Of a stretch of 64,000 nucleotides of DNA, positions 1 through 11,094 are shown one piece after another. Each line of letters starts with the position of its first letter. The stretch's first letter is position 1. Both the position numbers and the translations under genes were made by a program. The DNA is taken from positions 4,712,001 through 4,776,000 of the forward strand of contig CAUJLY010000001.1 in NCBI GenBank assembly GCA_963281155.1, in the 5' to 3' direction. Source of the stretch: Rhabditophanes sp. KR3021. Its lineage: Eukaryota; Nematoda; Chromadorea; Rhabditida; Alloionematidae. The notes under the pieces were generated by a model that did not search any database, was not told where the DNA came from, and worked only from the letters and a program-made list of their open reading frames with translations.

Positions 1-498
1 GCAACCTAAATTTAAACTAAAAAAATCTTAGAAAGAAAAACCTTTAAAGTTTGGAATTAGGATGAAAGGCCGCGATATTGAGTTACGTTTTAAAATGTCG
101 CCATATATTTCAAAATTCAACTTAGTAAGCAAAAAATATTTCCAAAAATAAAACCATTTTACATAATTTGATGCCAAAAGAAGTTACAACAAAAAATAAA
201 GTCATTAACCATTTATAATAATGGCAAACAATTGGCAACTATAACTTTGAAAACTAAACAGCAAAACTACATCTAACAACAAAAACTACATTACCTTAAT
301 GCATCTATTTTTGTATTTAAAACTATTAAACAAATTTTAAAAATGATTACAATAAACGGTGTAAATGATCTCAAAATGCAAAAGCAACAAGTAATGCTAC
401 TCCACAATGAGTTCTAAGCAGAATGTTTTTGGGAAAAAGTCTATTTAAAAGTCTTTTTTAAACTGATAATTGTTTATCATCTTTTATTACATATTATA
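1..498. other. 5' non-coding flank
   Basis: AT-rich sequence with no open frame of note, upstream of the exonuclease gene. I see no clear TATA box or repeat. It probably holds the promoter of that gene; this is inference from position only. Confidence 0.5.
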
Positions 499-3320
499 AT
501 GTCATCTCTATTGGTCGAGGATAAAAAACGCAAAAAAAGATTAAACCTTTTGCGTAAAAATTTAAATGAAATTATTGGATTTAAAGATCAAAAGCAAGAT
601 CTTTTGATAAGCCAAATTAAGGAGATACTTGATAATAATTTGTGTGATTATGAAGGTAACTATTTAAAATTATTATTCATCAACTTTTCTCATTTAGAAA
701 TTATAAAGAAATCGAGCAAGGAATTGGTGAAGCTAAGAAAAGCAAATATTTGTCTGAATGCCGACATTTATATGAATTCAAAGGGTAGTTTAAATTTCAA
801 AATTACAAATTACGGCCTGACAAACATGGATCTGGCAGAGTTATTTCACTATCAATGCTTGGTAGAAAAAATAAAGCCAACATGGCTTCGTACACACAAT
901 GCCTCTATGCCTGTCAATAATATTACGATGAAAATTAAATTAACTGATACTCAATTTCAAAATTCGAATTGTTTGTTGCCCTCTCTATCCACTTTTTTTG
1001 ATAAATGCACATATCCATTTAACAATGAAGATTTGACAGAACATCAGTTTTGGAAACCATTTGGAGAGGTTAATATGACAAACGCCTATGAAATCCAAAA
1101 CTATCCACAATTAGATGATGAAGTGTTAGCTTTGCGTGGTCAACAACTAAAGCCGTTTTTATTGTTAACAAATAATCAAATGTTAACACTAAACTATTTT
1201 CTTCCTGGCCAAAATTGTAATTCTTTCATAATACCAACTAGAGATGTTTATGATAAAGTCAATTCTAATTCTCCATTATTTGCAATTGACTGCGAAATGG
1301 TCCATACGGAAAACAATCCCCAGGCACTAGCAAGGGTTGCACTCATCAGTGAAACTGGACAAGTCATTTTGGATACACTGGTAAAGCCGGAGGCAAAAGT
1401 AATTAATTACTTGACTCAATACAGTGGCATTGAACCAGGAATGTTAGATCAAGTTCATGTCACATTACAACATGTCCAGCAATTCCTCATCAAGTTCTTA
1501 CCACCTGATGCAATACTGGTTGGCCATACTGTGAATTGTGATCTAGATGCATTAGGGTTATATCATCCTTACGTTGCAGATGTTTCGGCTTTGTATAATA
1601 ACACTGGTAAGCAATAACATAGCAATATGTTTTTATTAATTAAAACTACACACAAATGGGAACTAATATTTTAAGACATATTCAAGAGATGTGATCACAC
1701 AAAAATCTTTTAAGATTAACTTAGCAACTTCAATGTTCTTCTTTAGATATACGTAATTGTTAACCTGTAGACATGGCTTTCCTGAATCAGAATTAGTAAC
1801 TTGATCACGAAGAGCATTAATCAAATAGATTCGATTTTTCAGCAATCTTTTTCGATGATGATTAACTCTTATCAGCTTTGACTAATTTATGGGAAATTCT
1901 TTGTTTCTGCCAAAAAAATATTCCACTTATGAGCAAAGTTGTATTTGTATCCGTGTGCAGCCATTTTTGCTTTCATATTGAATGTTTCTTCTATATAAAA
2001 GATTTATTCACTTCCTTAGTAAAGTCCCATTTATATCCAACATGTAATGAATTAATGCCAAATAAACGTCACATAGTCTGTCTCCTTCGACTGCAGTCAA
2101 TCCATCTGATTGTTTCTTAAAGGCAGATACATCATTGACACGATTAAATTGCCAACATCTCCCTTTGAGATCTTTGTAGATTCTCTCTTCTTTTCATCAT
2201 TCATTTTACTTTCATCGATCGTTAGAATAAAAAACACAAATTGAGGCAATTTTTGCATTAAGATTAATAAGAATGATTATTATATGTTACATTTGATCTT
2301 AATATAGCTCGTAATAGCTTCCAGCTTTTTCAAGTTTCAAAGTACAATGTCTTAAAGAACTAACTGTTGGCACACATTCTCTCTAAATTTAATTTAAAAA
2401 ATGCAATTAAATAACTCGTTAACTTAAGTACTAAATAATTTATATTATATCTAAACAATATTACAGGTAAAATAGGGCAACGCAAGAGCTTAGTATATTT
2501 GGCACAAAATTATTTAGGAATAAATTGTCAGTCTGGGAATGCTCACTGTCCTTTCGAAGATGCGTATGTTGCTCTGTTGTTGTTTAAAGAAAAAATGACA
2601 CATGGCATTGCCCACGGAAATTACTTTTATTCCAGTAGACTGGCAGCCGTGGAAACTACTGACGAAGTTGAACATCAAGAAGAGGTTTCTGTGGGAAATA
2701 ATGCCCTAAGTTTAGAAAATGAAGCATCTGACGAACCTGCTGTTAAAAGACGATGCGAAGCTAGTGTAAAAGTTGAGAAGATATATTCAATTTGCAAAAA
2801 TTGTCAAGCACTCATTGGCGTTCCTTGCATCCTTAAGGATTGCATATGTTTGTCCTCAAAAGTTGAACTTTGTGTTAAGTGTTTCATTGATTGGAGACAA
2901 ATTCCTGCTGCAAATGAATGTGATAATAACGGGTCGTGGCGTGATATTACACGCATAGATGTTGGTAAAGCAAAAACAAGGAAATTGTCCGAATGTTTAG
3001 AACTGAAGCAAAACACTAAATTAGGGCATCGAGTGATGTTTGCTGGCAGACAATTTAAGGATATCGTAGCGACCTCAAAATACATCCATTTTTTAGAAAG
3101 AGAAAAATTGAAAAGTGAATCCGAAATACTTGATACCCTGAGATACCAGACATTCGACTTTTCCTCCATGGCTATTTCATTAGATATAAGGGAAGATGTG
3201 GATATTGAGTCCTTTAATTTGTCCCTTCAATGGCTCATTGATGGAGTTATGAAAAACGGCTTACTTGTTTGTGTTTTAGACTCGCCAAAAGCTAAATGCC
3301 TATATTTAAAAAGTAAATGA
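499..3320 (+). CDS. REXO5/REXO1-like RNA exonuclease (DEDDh)
   Basis: Two exons, 499-1606 and 2467-3320, join in phase (ACT G|GT AAA) to give about 653 residues. The 3'-5' RNA exonuclease core of the REXO family is clear. Exo I (FAIDCEMV) has D264 and E266, Exo II is GHTVNCDLDAL near residue 348, and Exo III (HCPFEDAY) has the H-x4-D pattern near residue 392. The domain sits mid-protein with a long N-terminal part containing MLTLNYFLPG just before it, as in REXO5/NEF-sp rather than REXO4. The family trims 3' ends of snoRNA, 5S rRNA or tRNA in the nucleus; the exact substrate here is inference. The C-terminal 250 residues are cysteine-containing and divergent, and I could not confirm an RRM. 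The 860-base intron carries a decayed GIY-YIG element on the other strand. Confidence 0.85.
1660..2200 (-). pseudogene. Decayed GIY-YIG element copy 1, in exonuclease intron
   Basis: On the minus strand, broken reading frames resemble the other GIY-YIG-like relics in this window. Reading down from about 2180, a piece with FNRVNDVSAFKK resembles the post-catalytic FNNRMTDHKTHF segment of copy 2. A KWDFTKEVNKSF-like piece follows. Near 1795-1770 comes the shared C-terminal signature VTNSDSGKP, followed by an IEVAKLILKDF-like helix. Frames change several times and stops interrupt them, so this is not a working gene. It lies wholly inside the intron 1607-2466. Family membership rests on by-eye similarity to the other copies; the GIY-YIG start itself is not visible here. 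Confidence 0.5.
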
Positions 3321-3837
3321 GAATTCTTGTAGCCTCCATTGATATTTATTTACATAATAAAATTGTTATTCAATTTAACTAATATGGGGTAATTTGTGTA
3401 TCGTTTGTGCTAGTTTATGAATATATTGTGATATACAAGTATGTACTCTTATCATTATGACGCTATGACCTAGTCAGGATTTATCATTTGTACAATATTT
3501 TTTGTGCACATTTTTGATTCAGATGCATGATGCATTTTGTGTTAATGATAAATTGTTTCCATGCCTACATAAAACATTGTTCATGTTAAAATTGTTCATG
3601 TGTAATTTTCCATAGTTCAAACAACGCAAACTATAATGTATTCTATAAGAAATATTCTCTTACTAACTAAATCTACCGCGGTTAATATTTGAATTGTCTG
3701 CATTTGACAAACATTGATTATTGTTTTGACTATGTATATGTATATCTAAACACCACTGCTTTTTATACTTTTAGATAAGTTCATCTTTACCAATAATATT
3801 ATATTGCATTGTGTTTTGGTTATAAAAAATTAGTACT
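3321..3837. other. Intergenic, exonuclease to nuclear receptor
   Basis: About 0.5 kb of AT-rich sequence between two plus-strand genes. An AATAAAATTG tract near 3356 could serve for polyadenylation of the exonuclease transcript. Nothing else recognised. Confidence 0.4.
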
Positions 3838-5353
3838 ATGTCATCTCCCTCAGACGACAAAAGTGACCATGAAGACAAATGTTTGGTATGTAACATTCCA
3901 ACAAAAGGAGTCCACTTCGGTGTTAATAGGTAATTGCTTAGGTAAAAATATCTTATCTTTAAATTAAACTTTTGTAGTTGTCGTTCATGTTCAAGTTTCA
4001 ATCGACGTAGTGTTCTCCAAAATGCAATTTACAAATGTCGAAAAAATACTGGAAAGTGTGTAATAGACACCAGATTGAAGCTAATTTGTCGATATTGCAG
4101 ATTTGAACGCTGTAAAAAAGGTAATAAAGAAGTAATATTTTTGCCGCATGTTAATATAACCTATTGATAAGTATACTATTTTATCGGAGACTTTATGCTA
4201 TTCTTACAAAAATCTTATGCTACTTGGACAAAAAGGTCGTTAAAAGCGTAGTTTGTATTTTAAGAAACGAAGTAATTAGTAAACAAATATCTTTTTCGAT
4301 GTAAATTAATATTTATTTTAGCTGGAATGACATTAAAATTAACAACCATAAAATCAGAGAGAGAAGAAAGCAAATTAAATGAAGTTCCATCCCCAATTAT
4401 AAATGATTTCCCAAGCACAGTAAAGGACTCTATCTCCATTGTTAAAAATAAAGTGTTTTACGATTTAAACCTAACAATTGGAAATATCAATGATATATTC
4501 AGGCGAGGCTTATATGGAAAGACACATATTAATGGAATTAATTTAACTTGCATGCAGATTACAACGCAGGCACTAATATACTTTAACACTGCCACACATT
4601 TGAGCAAGAGGAGTGAAATCACAATAGAGAACAAGCTGGATTTCCGATATTATATTGGATATTGGGAAAAGCAACTAATTGCTACCTCAGAACTACTGAT
4701 GCACCTCCCGCACTTCTATGAACTCGAATTTTCAGAAAAGTGGCAATATTTAAAAATGTTCTGGCCACTATTTTTAACTCTACATAGAATACATTCGTCG
4801 TTAGAAGTCTTTGGATATGATTCAGATGAAATATTTCTCTTAATTGACAACAAAACAGCCCATCGTATTGAAGCAGTTGAATTAATTGATGCAGATATTA
4901 CAAAAGAAGCATCAAAAAAAATTTCAGAGATGTTCATGCCTATCCTCAAATTTAACATAAAATTCATCTACGAACCGTTGAAAGCCCTTAAGCTTGATTT
5001 GACCGAAATGTCCTTTTTAGGTAATTTAACCCCTTTTTAAATGGGACGAGTGTTAATATATTTGTTTTCTAGTTTTGCAACTGCTTTGTTCGAAAAAAAG
5101 TGCCAGTAATGTGAGGAAGGAAGTTAATGAAATCCATGAGAAGGTCTTAAAAATCAGTTGCAATGAATTACAAAACTATTTGGTCTTCAAAACTAAGCAG
5201 GATAACTATGTATATCGTATTACAGAAATGGCAAAGTTGATAGCAGAAATAAAGTCCAGTAGTGAACGAGAAAAGGAATTATTCGTTCTTTTGAGAGTAT
5301 TTAATGTTTTTGATTGCAGTATATTTGACAGTGAATTAGCTCCTGAGCTATAA
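3838..5353 (+). CDS. Nematode nuclear hormone receptor
   Basis: Four exons, 3838-3929, 3978-4120, 4322-5020 and 5073-5353, join in phase to give 404 residues. Residues about 15-80 form a two-zinc C4 DNA-binding domain: CLVC, then CRSC, then a C-x5-C-type second finger ending CRYCRFERCKKAGM. The P-box region reads CRSCSSFNRR instead of the usual CEGCKGFFRR, and even nematode supplementary receptors usually keep two Phe here. Residues about 150-404 form an all-helical ligand-binding domain, with FSEKWQYLKMFWPLF in the helix 3-5 region and a short C-terminal DSELAPEL that resembles helix 12. It is expected to act as a nuclear transcription factor; ligand and targets are unknown. The start ATG directly precedes the first zinc finger, so no A/B domain is apparent. 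Confidence 0.9.
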
Positions 5354-5822
5354 CATAAATCAAAGTGGAATATTTATATTTCAAATAATACATATGTATG
5401 TGGATAAGTAGATATTTAATTAAATAAATAGTATATCAAGCAATATTTTAAAATAGTTGTATATGCTCTGAGTTAATCTGCAATAAAAGCAGCCCATGAA
5501 GCAATCCCACAGATGTTGTTTCTTTCACGCGCCATTTTTATGTATCCTAAAAAATTATATTACGTTTTTGATTAAATTAATGTTTAACCCTGAATACCGT
5601 TTTGTAAATCAAGTATTAACGTAAAAAATATTACATGTTTTAAATTCTAAATTACTCCGTTAGTGAAACACTGGGCTAAGATTTTGTACCTTTGAAATTT
5701 GATTATTAGCTGAGAGCTAGCTACGTATCATGGGTACATTTGAGATAAAATGCACATTTACTAATTCATTTTGTTTACTTAGTGCTCAAGATCGCTTAGT
5801 ATTAGGTGTTTATTAAACTAAA
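5354..5822. other. Intergenic
   Basis: AT-rich sequence between the nuclear receptor and the decayed GIY-YIG element. No gene, RNA or clear repeat recognised. Confidence 0.4.
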
Positions 5823-6960
5823 GTGGAAGATAAGAAGAACGCTAACGTTTCGCACAAACAAGGCGATCCTGATATATCAGGGGCATTTGGTAAAAGTAAA
5901 CATATTAAAAATGCTTTCGATATACCTCCAGTAAATGAACCTAGTGAGTCAGAGATCTACGCTACTTCTTGTATGATGGAAAAGATCAATGAGGTAGATG
6001 AAATACCATCTGATGAAGAAATTAAGACACTGGTCGACGCTTTTAAAAAGGTATATCCAAGCAGAGGTGGTGATTTCATCTCATCAAAGCTTTTCAATCC
6101 AGAATCTACAAGTGCATAATCAGTACTTGATATGCTTGCTTGGCAGGATGTCTAAAGGTACACCAAGCAATAGGCCAGCAAATGAAATTGTAAGAAGCAT
6201 GGCGGTTGTCTGGTTTCTTAATAAGCAGGAATTCTGAAAGTTAGCCAATGCATAACATTGATGGTTTGAATGAAAAGAAGAAGTTTTTTTCCAAACACTA
6301 CATTAAACCGTTTGAAGATATATACCACTTTGCTCATTTCATTTGCGATGGACAAAGAGCTTATTTGAATGAGGTCAGAGAAGGGATCAGGGAATTAGAA
6401 GACCAACCAAGAATCAATGGATTTAGCAGAAAACTTCAATCAAAGTAGAACTGCTGTTGATGTTCTTGCTTCAATCAAAGGAAAAGGATAAAAGACTGTT
6501 AATCTATCTAACGATGGACCCAGAGTTGTTCATAATAATTAGACCAAAGCTAGAGTCAGAGAAGGGATTCACTACATTGGGGAAACGGAAGACTTTAATA
6601 ATAGAATGACGGACCACAAAACACATTTCAATCATGCTGTTGAGTTAGAAATGTTGTTTGATGCTAAAGAAGATTTTATCAAGGAAGTCATCTATGATAA
6701 GTCATTTGGTAAGAAAAGCGTCATCGTCTTAAAAAAGTGGTATCAATCAAAAGAAGTTAGAAAGAATATCGGGAGTATCCTTATTACACTCTTAAACCTC
6801 AACTCACGAACTCAGACTCTGGGAAGCCATAATTTGAGGAAGTGTATAACATGTTCCAGAAATGGGTGACGAGGTAGCTGATCTTAGGAGAATCCTTTGA
6901 AGCTAATAAGGATGTAAAAAAGTTGATTATTTACAATTTTTTTAAATACCTCAATTTTGG
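5823..6960 (+). pseudogene. Decayed GIY-YIG element copy 2 (longest copy)
   Basis: A run of open segments in changing frames: 5823-6119 opening without ATG, then about 6110-6237, 6248-6448, and about 6460-6890. The segment from about 6550 reads REGIHYIGETEDFNNRM followed by a DHKTHF stretch. That is the GIY-YIG core, with the G-I-x-Y-I-G, a downstream Arg and a His. After about 100 residues comes the signature LTNSDSGKP (about 6797-6822), then a helix resembling EEVYNMF and, after another shift, ANKDVKKL. At least four frameshifts or stops are present. The first 220 codons match nothing I know. The element runs towards the 3' end of the convergent cathepsin gene and overlaps it. Of the four copies it is the most complete. 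Known GIY-YIG families include LEM-3/ANKLE1, Penelope-type retroelements and homing nucleases; which one applies is open. Confidence 0.65.
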
Positions 6961-8030
6961 ATATTTTTTTAATAAAGTCAACTGTTTCACATTTTTTAGA
7001 ACCCAAACCTTGGTCTCCATAATTAGTGCCCCAACTATTTTTGACAATCCAATATTTGCCATAAACAGGATCAACCCCATATCCAGTAATTAAAACAGAA
7101 TGATCAACAACATGGCCATAGCAATTTGGGTCATAATAGACGCCACTCTTGTACATCTGAAAGGATTGTAATCGGGAATAAATAGAAACAGATACTGGAC
7201 CATATGTGGCAACTGCTATCTTTAATGCAGTTTCATTGCCACTTTGTACACGCATTGTTTTGAATGTTGAATTCTTTTTAGGTATATCATATTCACAAGT
7301 GTCTTTATATCCGAGATAACTATAATTTGAAGCTGGTGGTATATAATTATTCTTAATATAGTCAAAAGTCAGTGGCATAATTCCTCCATCACAAGTTCCC
7401 TCAGACCAACAGTCCAAAACACTCTGAACTGAGTATGATAGAAGAATGCCACTTTTTTTGGCCATATATCCTTCATAACACTGAATTGGTGAAGCAATGT
7501 AACAGCACCCACACTCCCACTGATTTATTACACCTGACACCCTTCCTAATGCCGTCCAATTTAAGGAATCAGGTATAATTTGCTGAGTGGATGAAATAGG
7601 ATCTTGTAGGGGTAATTCATTCATTCCTTTAGTAAGCTCATCTGTGTCGAAGACTTTGGAATATGATGGTAGCATGTCTGATACATCATTCAACCCCAGT
7701 TCAAAAGATGTCTCATTCTTTTTAAACTTTTGATTGTGTGCATCAATTAGCTTAAGATTTTTAAAAAATTGTTCTTGGTGAATAAATTCTTCTGATTGAT
7801 TTGTATAAAGTTTGTTAAACTGTTTTTTATAATTTTGCCAATCATTTGATTGCTTAGTTGAAATTATACTTAAAGGCTGGCCGGTCATAAATTGGCTTAA
7901 AAAAGAAAAATCATATAAAATATAGCAAAACATACATATGTGTAGTAATGGGGTCATTTTGAATTAAATCCAAAGATTTGGAATAGGAAAATGAAAAATA
8001 AATTGATAGAATAACAAATAGTAATTGCAT
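6884..8030 (-). CDS. Cathepsin L-like cysteine protease, C-terminus truncated
   Basis: Two exons, 7936-8030 and 6884-7896 (phase AT|C). The start at 8030 opens a signal peptide (MQLLFVILSIYFSFSY). An I29-type propeptide follows, with W..YK..F.K.Y and an FELGLNDVSD stretch. The papain domain keeps the oxyanion Gln and active Cys in INQWECGCCY (canonical QGxCGSCW), the catalytic His in VVDHSVLITGYG, and the Asn in YWIVKNSWGTNYGDQG. After GDQG the usual final 20-30 residues with the conserved ECGI-type cysteine are missing. The frame instead runs about 40 unrelated residues into the GIY-YIG relic. Tyr for Trp after the catalytic Cys and Cys for Ser before it are unusual. It may be a recently broken gene or a divergent protease. 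Secreted or lysosomal location is inferred from the signal peptide. Confidence 0.8.
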
Positions 8031-8064
8031 TTTTTGCAGGTGTCAAAGAGTTGTCAGAGATGGC

Positions 8065-8072
8065 TATTTATA
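8065..8072 (-). promoter_or_regulatory. TATA box of cathepsin gene
   Basis: A perfect TATAAATA reads on the minus strand, 35-42 bases before the cathepsin ATG, in the 117-base gap after the upstream ORC2 gene. It suggests the protease has its own promoter with a very short 5' leader and is not simply co-transcribed with ORC2. Confidence 0.5.
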
Positions 8073-8147
8073 GTCAATTTTACAATTAAAACAAATAAAA
8101 TAATGAGCTTAAAGCAGTTTATTGTGAAGAATAATCGCATAAAAGAA

Positions 8148-9190
8148 TTACAAATATTCATCTTCGTTGTCTGAGTCTTCAGCATTATTATTTATCCTAA
8201 GCTCTTCCATAAACCCAACAATAACACTCGTTTTGGGAAGAAGCTTGTAATAAACATTTCCAGATTTGTTCTTTTCTGTTTTTAATATACCATGATCTAA
8301 ATATTCTTTTGCAGTACTCTCCATAATAGATTTGCTACTACAGATAAATTGTTCCGATGCTTTGGTGAATATGTAGTCTAGCATAATACTCTTGAATTTT
8401 GATTTTACAAATTCTCGAAGCAATAAGGCGAACCACTTCTTGGAATTTTCCGTCCCGGCATTATAAGTCGCTATTATGGCTTTAACGCTATGATCCTCTA
8501 AATTGTCATCCATATTCTCGTCTCCAATACTACTGAGTGCCATTGATGAGGCAAAACTATCGAGATTTGAGTGCCTCATGTAGTAAAAGGTAACTTTATT
8601 GGACAATATCTGCAACACATTAATGTGATTATTTATTTCAAAAGGAACCAACTACTTACATTAACAATGGGTGGAAGTGCTGTTTGAGTAGCTGTACCAA
8701 TCAGAATACACGTTTCTGATTCATTTAGTTTGGTGAGCAGTGCCATAAAATATTCGTTATAAATTAACTCAGAATTGTCAATATTGTTAATTATAAGAGC
8801 CCGATGCTTATCCTTGAACAACTCACGGAAATCTAGATCGTTCAACTTGGATGTAACTCTCGGCTTTTTCGTACCTTCCTTTACGTTCAAGGGCAAAAGA
8901 TCGTCCAAAACAGAGTTTACATCAAAACGATTTGAGTTGGCATCCACAATAACACACTCATAAGTTTTCAAGCATTTCTTTATAAGATTATCTATTAACT
9001 CCTTTTTGTCACCAAGTCCGTAGATCTAAAAAACTATTTAATGAACACACTTTTTTAAACCTACCATCACATTTTTTGTCACTAAAGTACCACCATTAAC
9101 GATAATATCAAAATCATCATAAGAAAAATCGTGGAGAGAGGCAGAATCATTAGTTATACTGCTTTTGCTACAAACTGAATCACTGGACAT
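8148..9190 (-). CDS. orc-2: Origin recognition complex subunit 2
   Basis: Three exons, 9065-9190, 8660-9025 and 8148-8609, with introns of 39 and 50 bases, giving 317 residues. The AAA+-like part begins with the ORC2 hallmark MIYGLGDKKELI and continues through YECVIVDAN, a RALIINNIDNSEL strand with two Asn/Asp turns, and CILIGTATQ. The C-terminal winged helix includes EYLDHGILKTEK and ends with an acidic tail. ORC2 is a core subunit of the replication-origin complex in the nucleus and has lost a true Walker A, as here. The usual long disordered N-terminus is absent. The frame is open upstream of the chosen ATG (HTKERDFSLDLAWAFE, preceded by a splice-acceptor-like site at about 9241), so a further 5' exon is possible. 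Confidence 0.85.
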
Positions 9191-9805
9191 TTCAAAAGCC
9201 CATGCTAGGTCTAAACTAAAATCCCGCTCTTTAGTATGCTACATTCAAAAGAAAATCTCGTCAAGATCTAAGTGGTGCTTACAAGTTGATACGACACTAC
9301 ATAAATGTGACTACTGCAATGGCTTAAGTTAGAAGATACCAAGTAGATTACTTCCACGATTTTTGTTATGAAAAGTGAGAGTATCTATTCTTACAGCTTA
9401 ATTTAAAGTCTGATAAAACTTAATTTAACAAACCACTGCTTCATTTAAAGAAATCCAGACAAATGATAATCAGATACGATATTCTGCAAAGCTGTTATGA
9501 TCTATAGTAACTTAATATATACAGGATCTACTTTATTTGGGTCTTTTCTAAGTCAGGAAACTCATAAAATATATATTTACATGTAATACTAGAATAAAAT
9601 TATAAGGGCCAGTGATACAATTCCCCAAAAAAATGAAATAGGGGCGAATCTATTATACAATAAGTATTCGACCCCTCTATAACTACATGTATCTGTAATT
9701 AAATTTGCAAATAAGATAAAGTAAGTTTGTCTTGAAGAAACAGTTATTACGTCCTATATTTTTAATGGATTTAAAATATATCTAATGTCAGCATAATAAA
9801 ACAAA
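9191..9805. other. Intergenic, arginine kinase to ORC2
   Basis: Non-coding AT-rich sequence. An upstream open stretch at about 9240-9400 on the minus strand is in phase with ORC2 through a 49-base intron-like sequence (GTAAGC...TGTAG), so a small 5' exon of ORC2 might lie here. It has no ATG. Confidence 0.35.
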
Positions 9806-11094
9806 TTATAAAGATTGTTCAATACGAATTAGTTCCTTGATTCCATCATACATTTGCTTTACAGCTTGATATTCGGTAATTCCAAGGCGAGCTTTGTTTG
9901 AAATATCGTAAATACCACCTTCTGATTCAGAGTGTTCGCCATGGATTCCGCGAACTTGGAGTTGCAGTTTTTCGCAGGTCTCATTGAAATCACTTCTTTT
10001 GGATAATTTTGGTAAAGAGATATGAACGCTAGCTCTGACAGTTGATCCCAAATTTGTTGGACAATGTGTGTACCAACCAAATCTAGGTGAGCGGGAAAAC
10101 TGAACTTGCTTTTCGAAAGTCTTGATTCCTCGGACCAAACGATCTAAAACAGACCCAACATCTGAACCATTTTGCATCGAGATGATTCTTAAATGGTCTT
10201 CCTCATTTACCCAAATCAAGAATGTCTTTTGATCATTGTGGAAAATACCGCGTCCCTAGAATATAGACGATAAAGACATTATTTTTACAAATCAAATTAC
10301 CTTTGGCCAATATTTGCATGAATTAGCATGTTGAAGATGTCTGTCTCCATTCTTAAACAAAAAATGTGAAGCAATAAGATCCTTCTGATCAGCGACAGTC
10401 ATTCCTGTTAAAGCATAGTACTTTCCCTTTAAATCAGCTTCCTTAAAAGTAGTTAAGGCGTTTTTAACTTTTTGTTCCATGATTAAGTAGTCATCCTCAG
10501 ACAAAAGTGGGTTGAATGGATAACCAGCAAGAGAGCGTCCGCAGCGAATACGAGTTGATTTGATGTATTTTCCTTCTTTGTCGAGAGGGGGGAAATCAGT
10601 ATGCTTTCCTTCTCCTAAGTCAACTTCTGGCTGGGATTGTTGGGCCGAAAATCCGTGATATTCTTCAATTATTGGATCAAACAACTCTTTAAAAGTTTCG
10701 TAAGATTCGGCATCGGGAGCATAAACTCCAACACCAGCGTCCAAATTGAATACTCCTGAACGAATGACGTCGTACAATGAAGCTCCAAGTTTCGTACGGC
10801 GATATTTGAGCTTATCAACTACTTCCTTAGTTAAATGTTTCTTTAATAGAGAATTACAGTTTTCTGCGTCTTGAAGTTTTTTGTAACTTTCTTCAATCTT
10901 CCTGACAGTAAAAGCGTCGTTTTCATTAATTTGAGCATTAGTCATATAAACTTCACGGGTCTAAATTGAGAAATTTAAAAAATACACACTACCAGTAAAC
11001 CTACATATGGATACGCTACAAAATAAGCGCTCGCTCCTCCGGCTAAAGCAGCCAAGCCTCCAACAAGTGCCTTTGGTTTTAGAAAAGCGGACAT
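9806..11094 (-). CDS. Arginine kinase with N-terminal hydrophobic leader
   Basis: Three exons, 11005-11094, 10301-10960 and 9806-10255, all phase 0, giving 399 residues. It is an ATP:guanido phosphotransferase that reversibly moves phosphate between ATP and arginine as an energy buffer. The N-domain includes the [15 protein letters not shown] helix. The catalytic domain has [44 protein letters not shown] and the active-site Cys in [15 protein letters not shown], so it should be active. The first exon encodes about 30 residues with a Gly/Ala-rich hydrophobic run ([20 protein letters not shown]). Cytosolic arginine kinases lack this, so it may be a mitochondrial or membrane-targeting leader (inference). 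Length is about 40 residues over the typical 357 because of it. Confidence 0.95.

Noticed and set aside
5823..6960. Endogenous viral element
   Set aside because: The recognisable domain is a GIY-YIG nuclease and no viral hallmark (polymerase, capsid) could be identified; a mobile nuclease-like family is the better fit.
8031..8147. ORC2 and cathepsin as an operon because of the 117-base gap
   Set aside because: A perfect TATA box lies in the gap before the cathepsin start and the two functions are unrelated, so an independent promoter is more likely.
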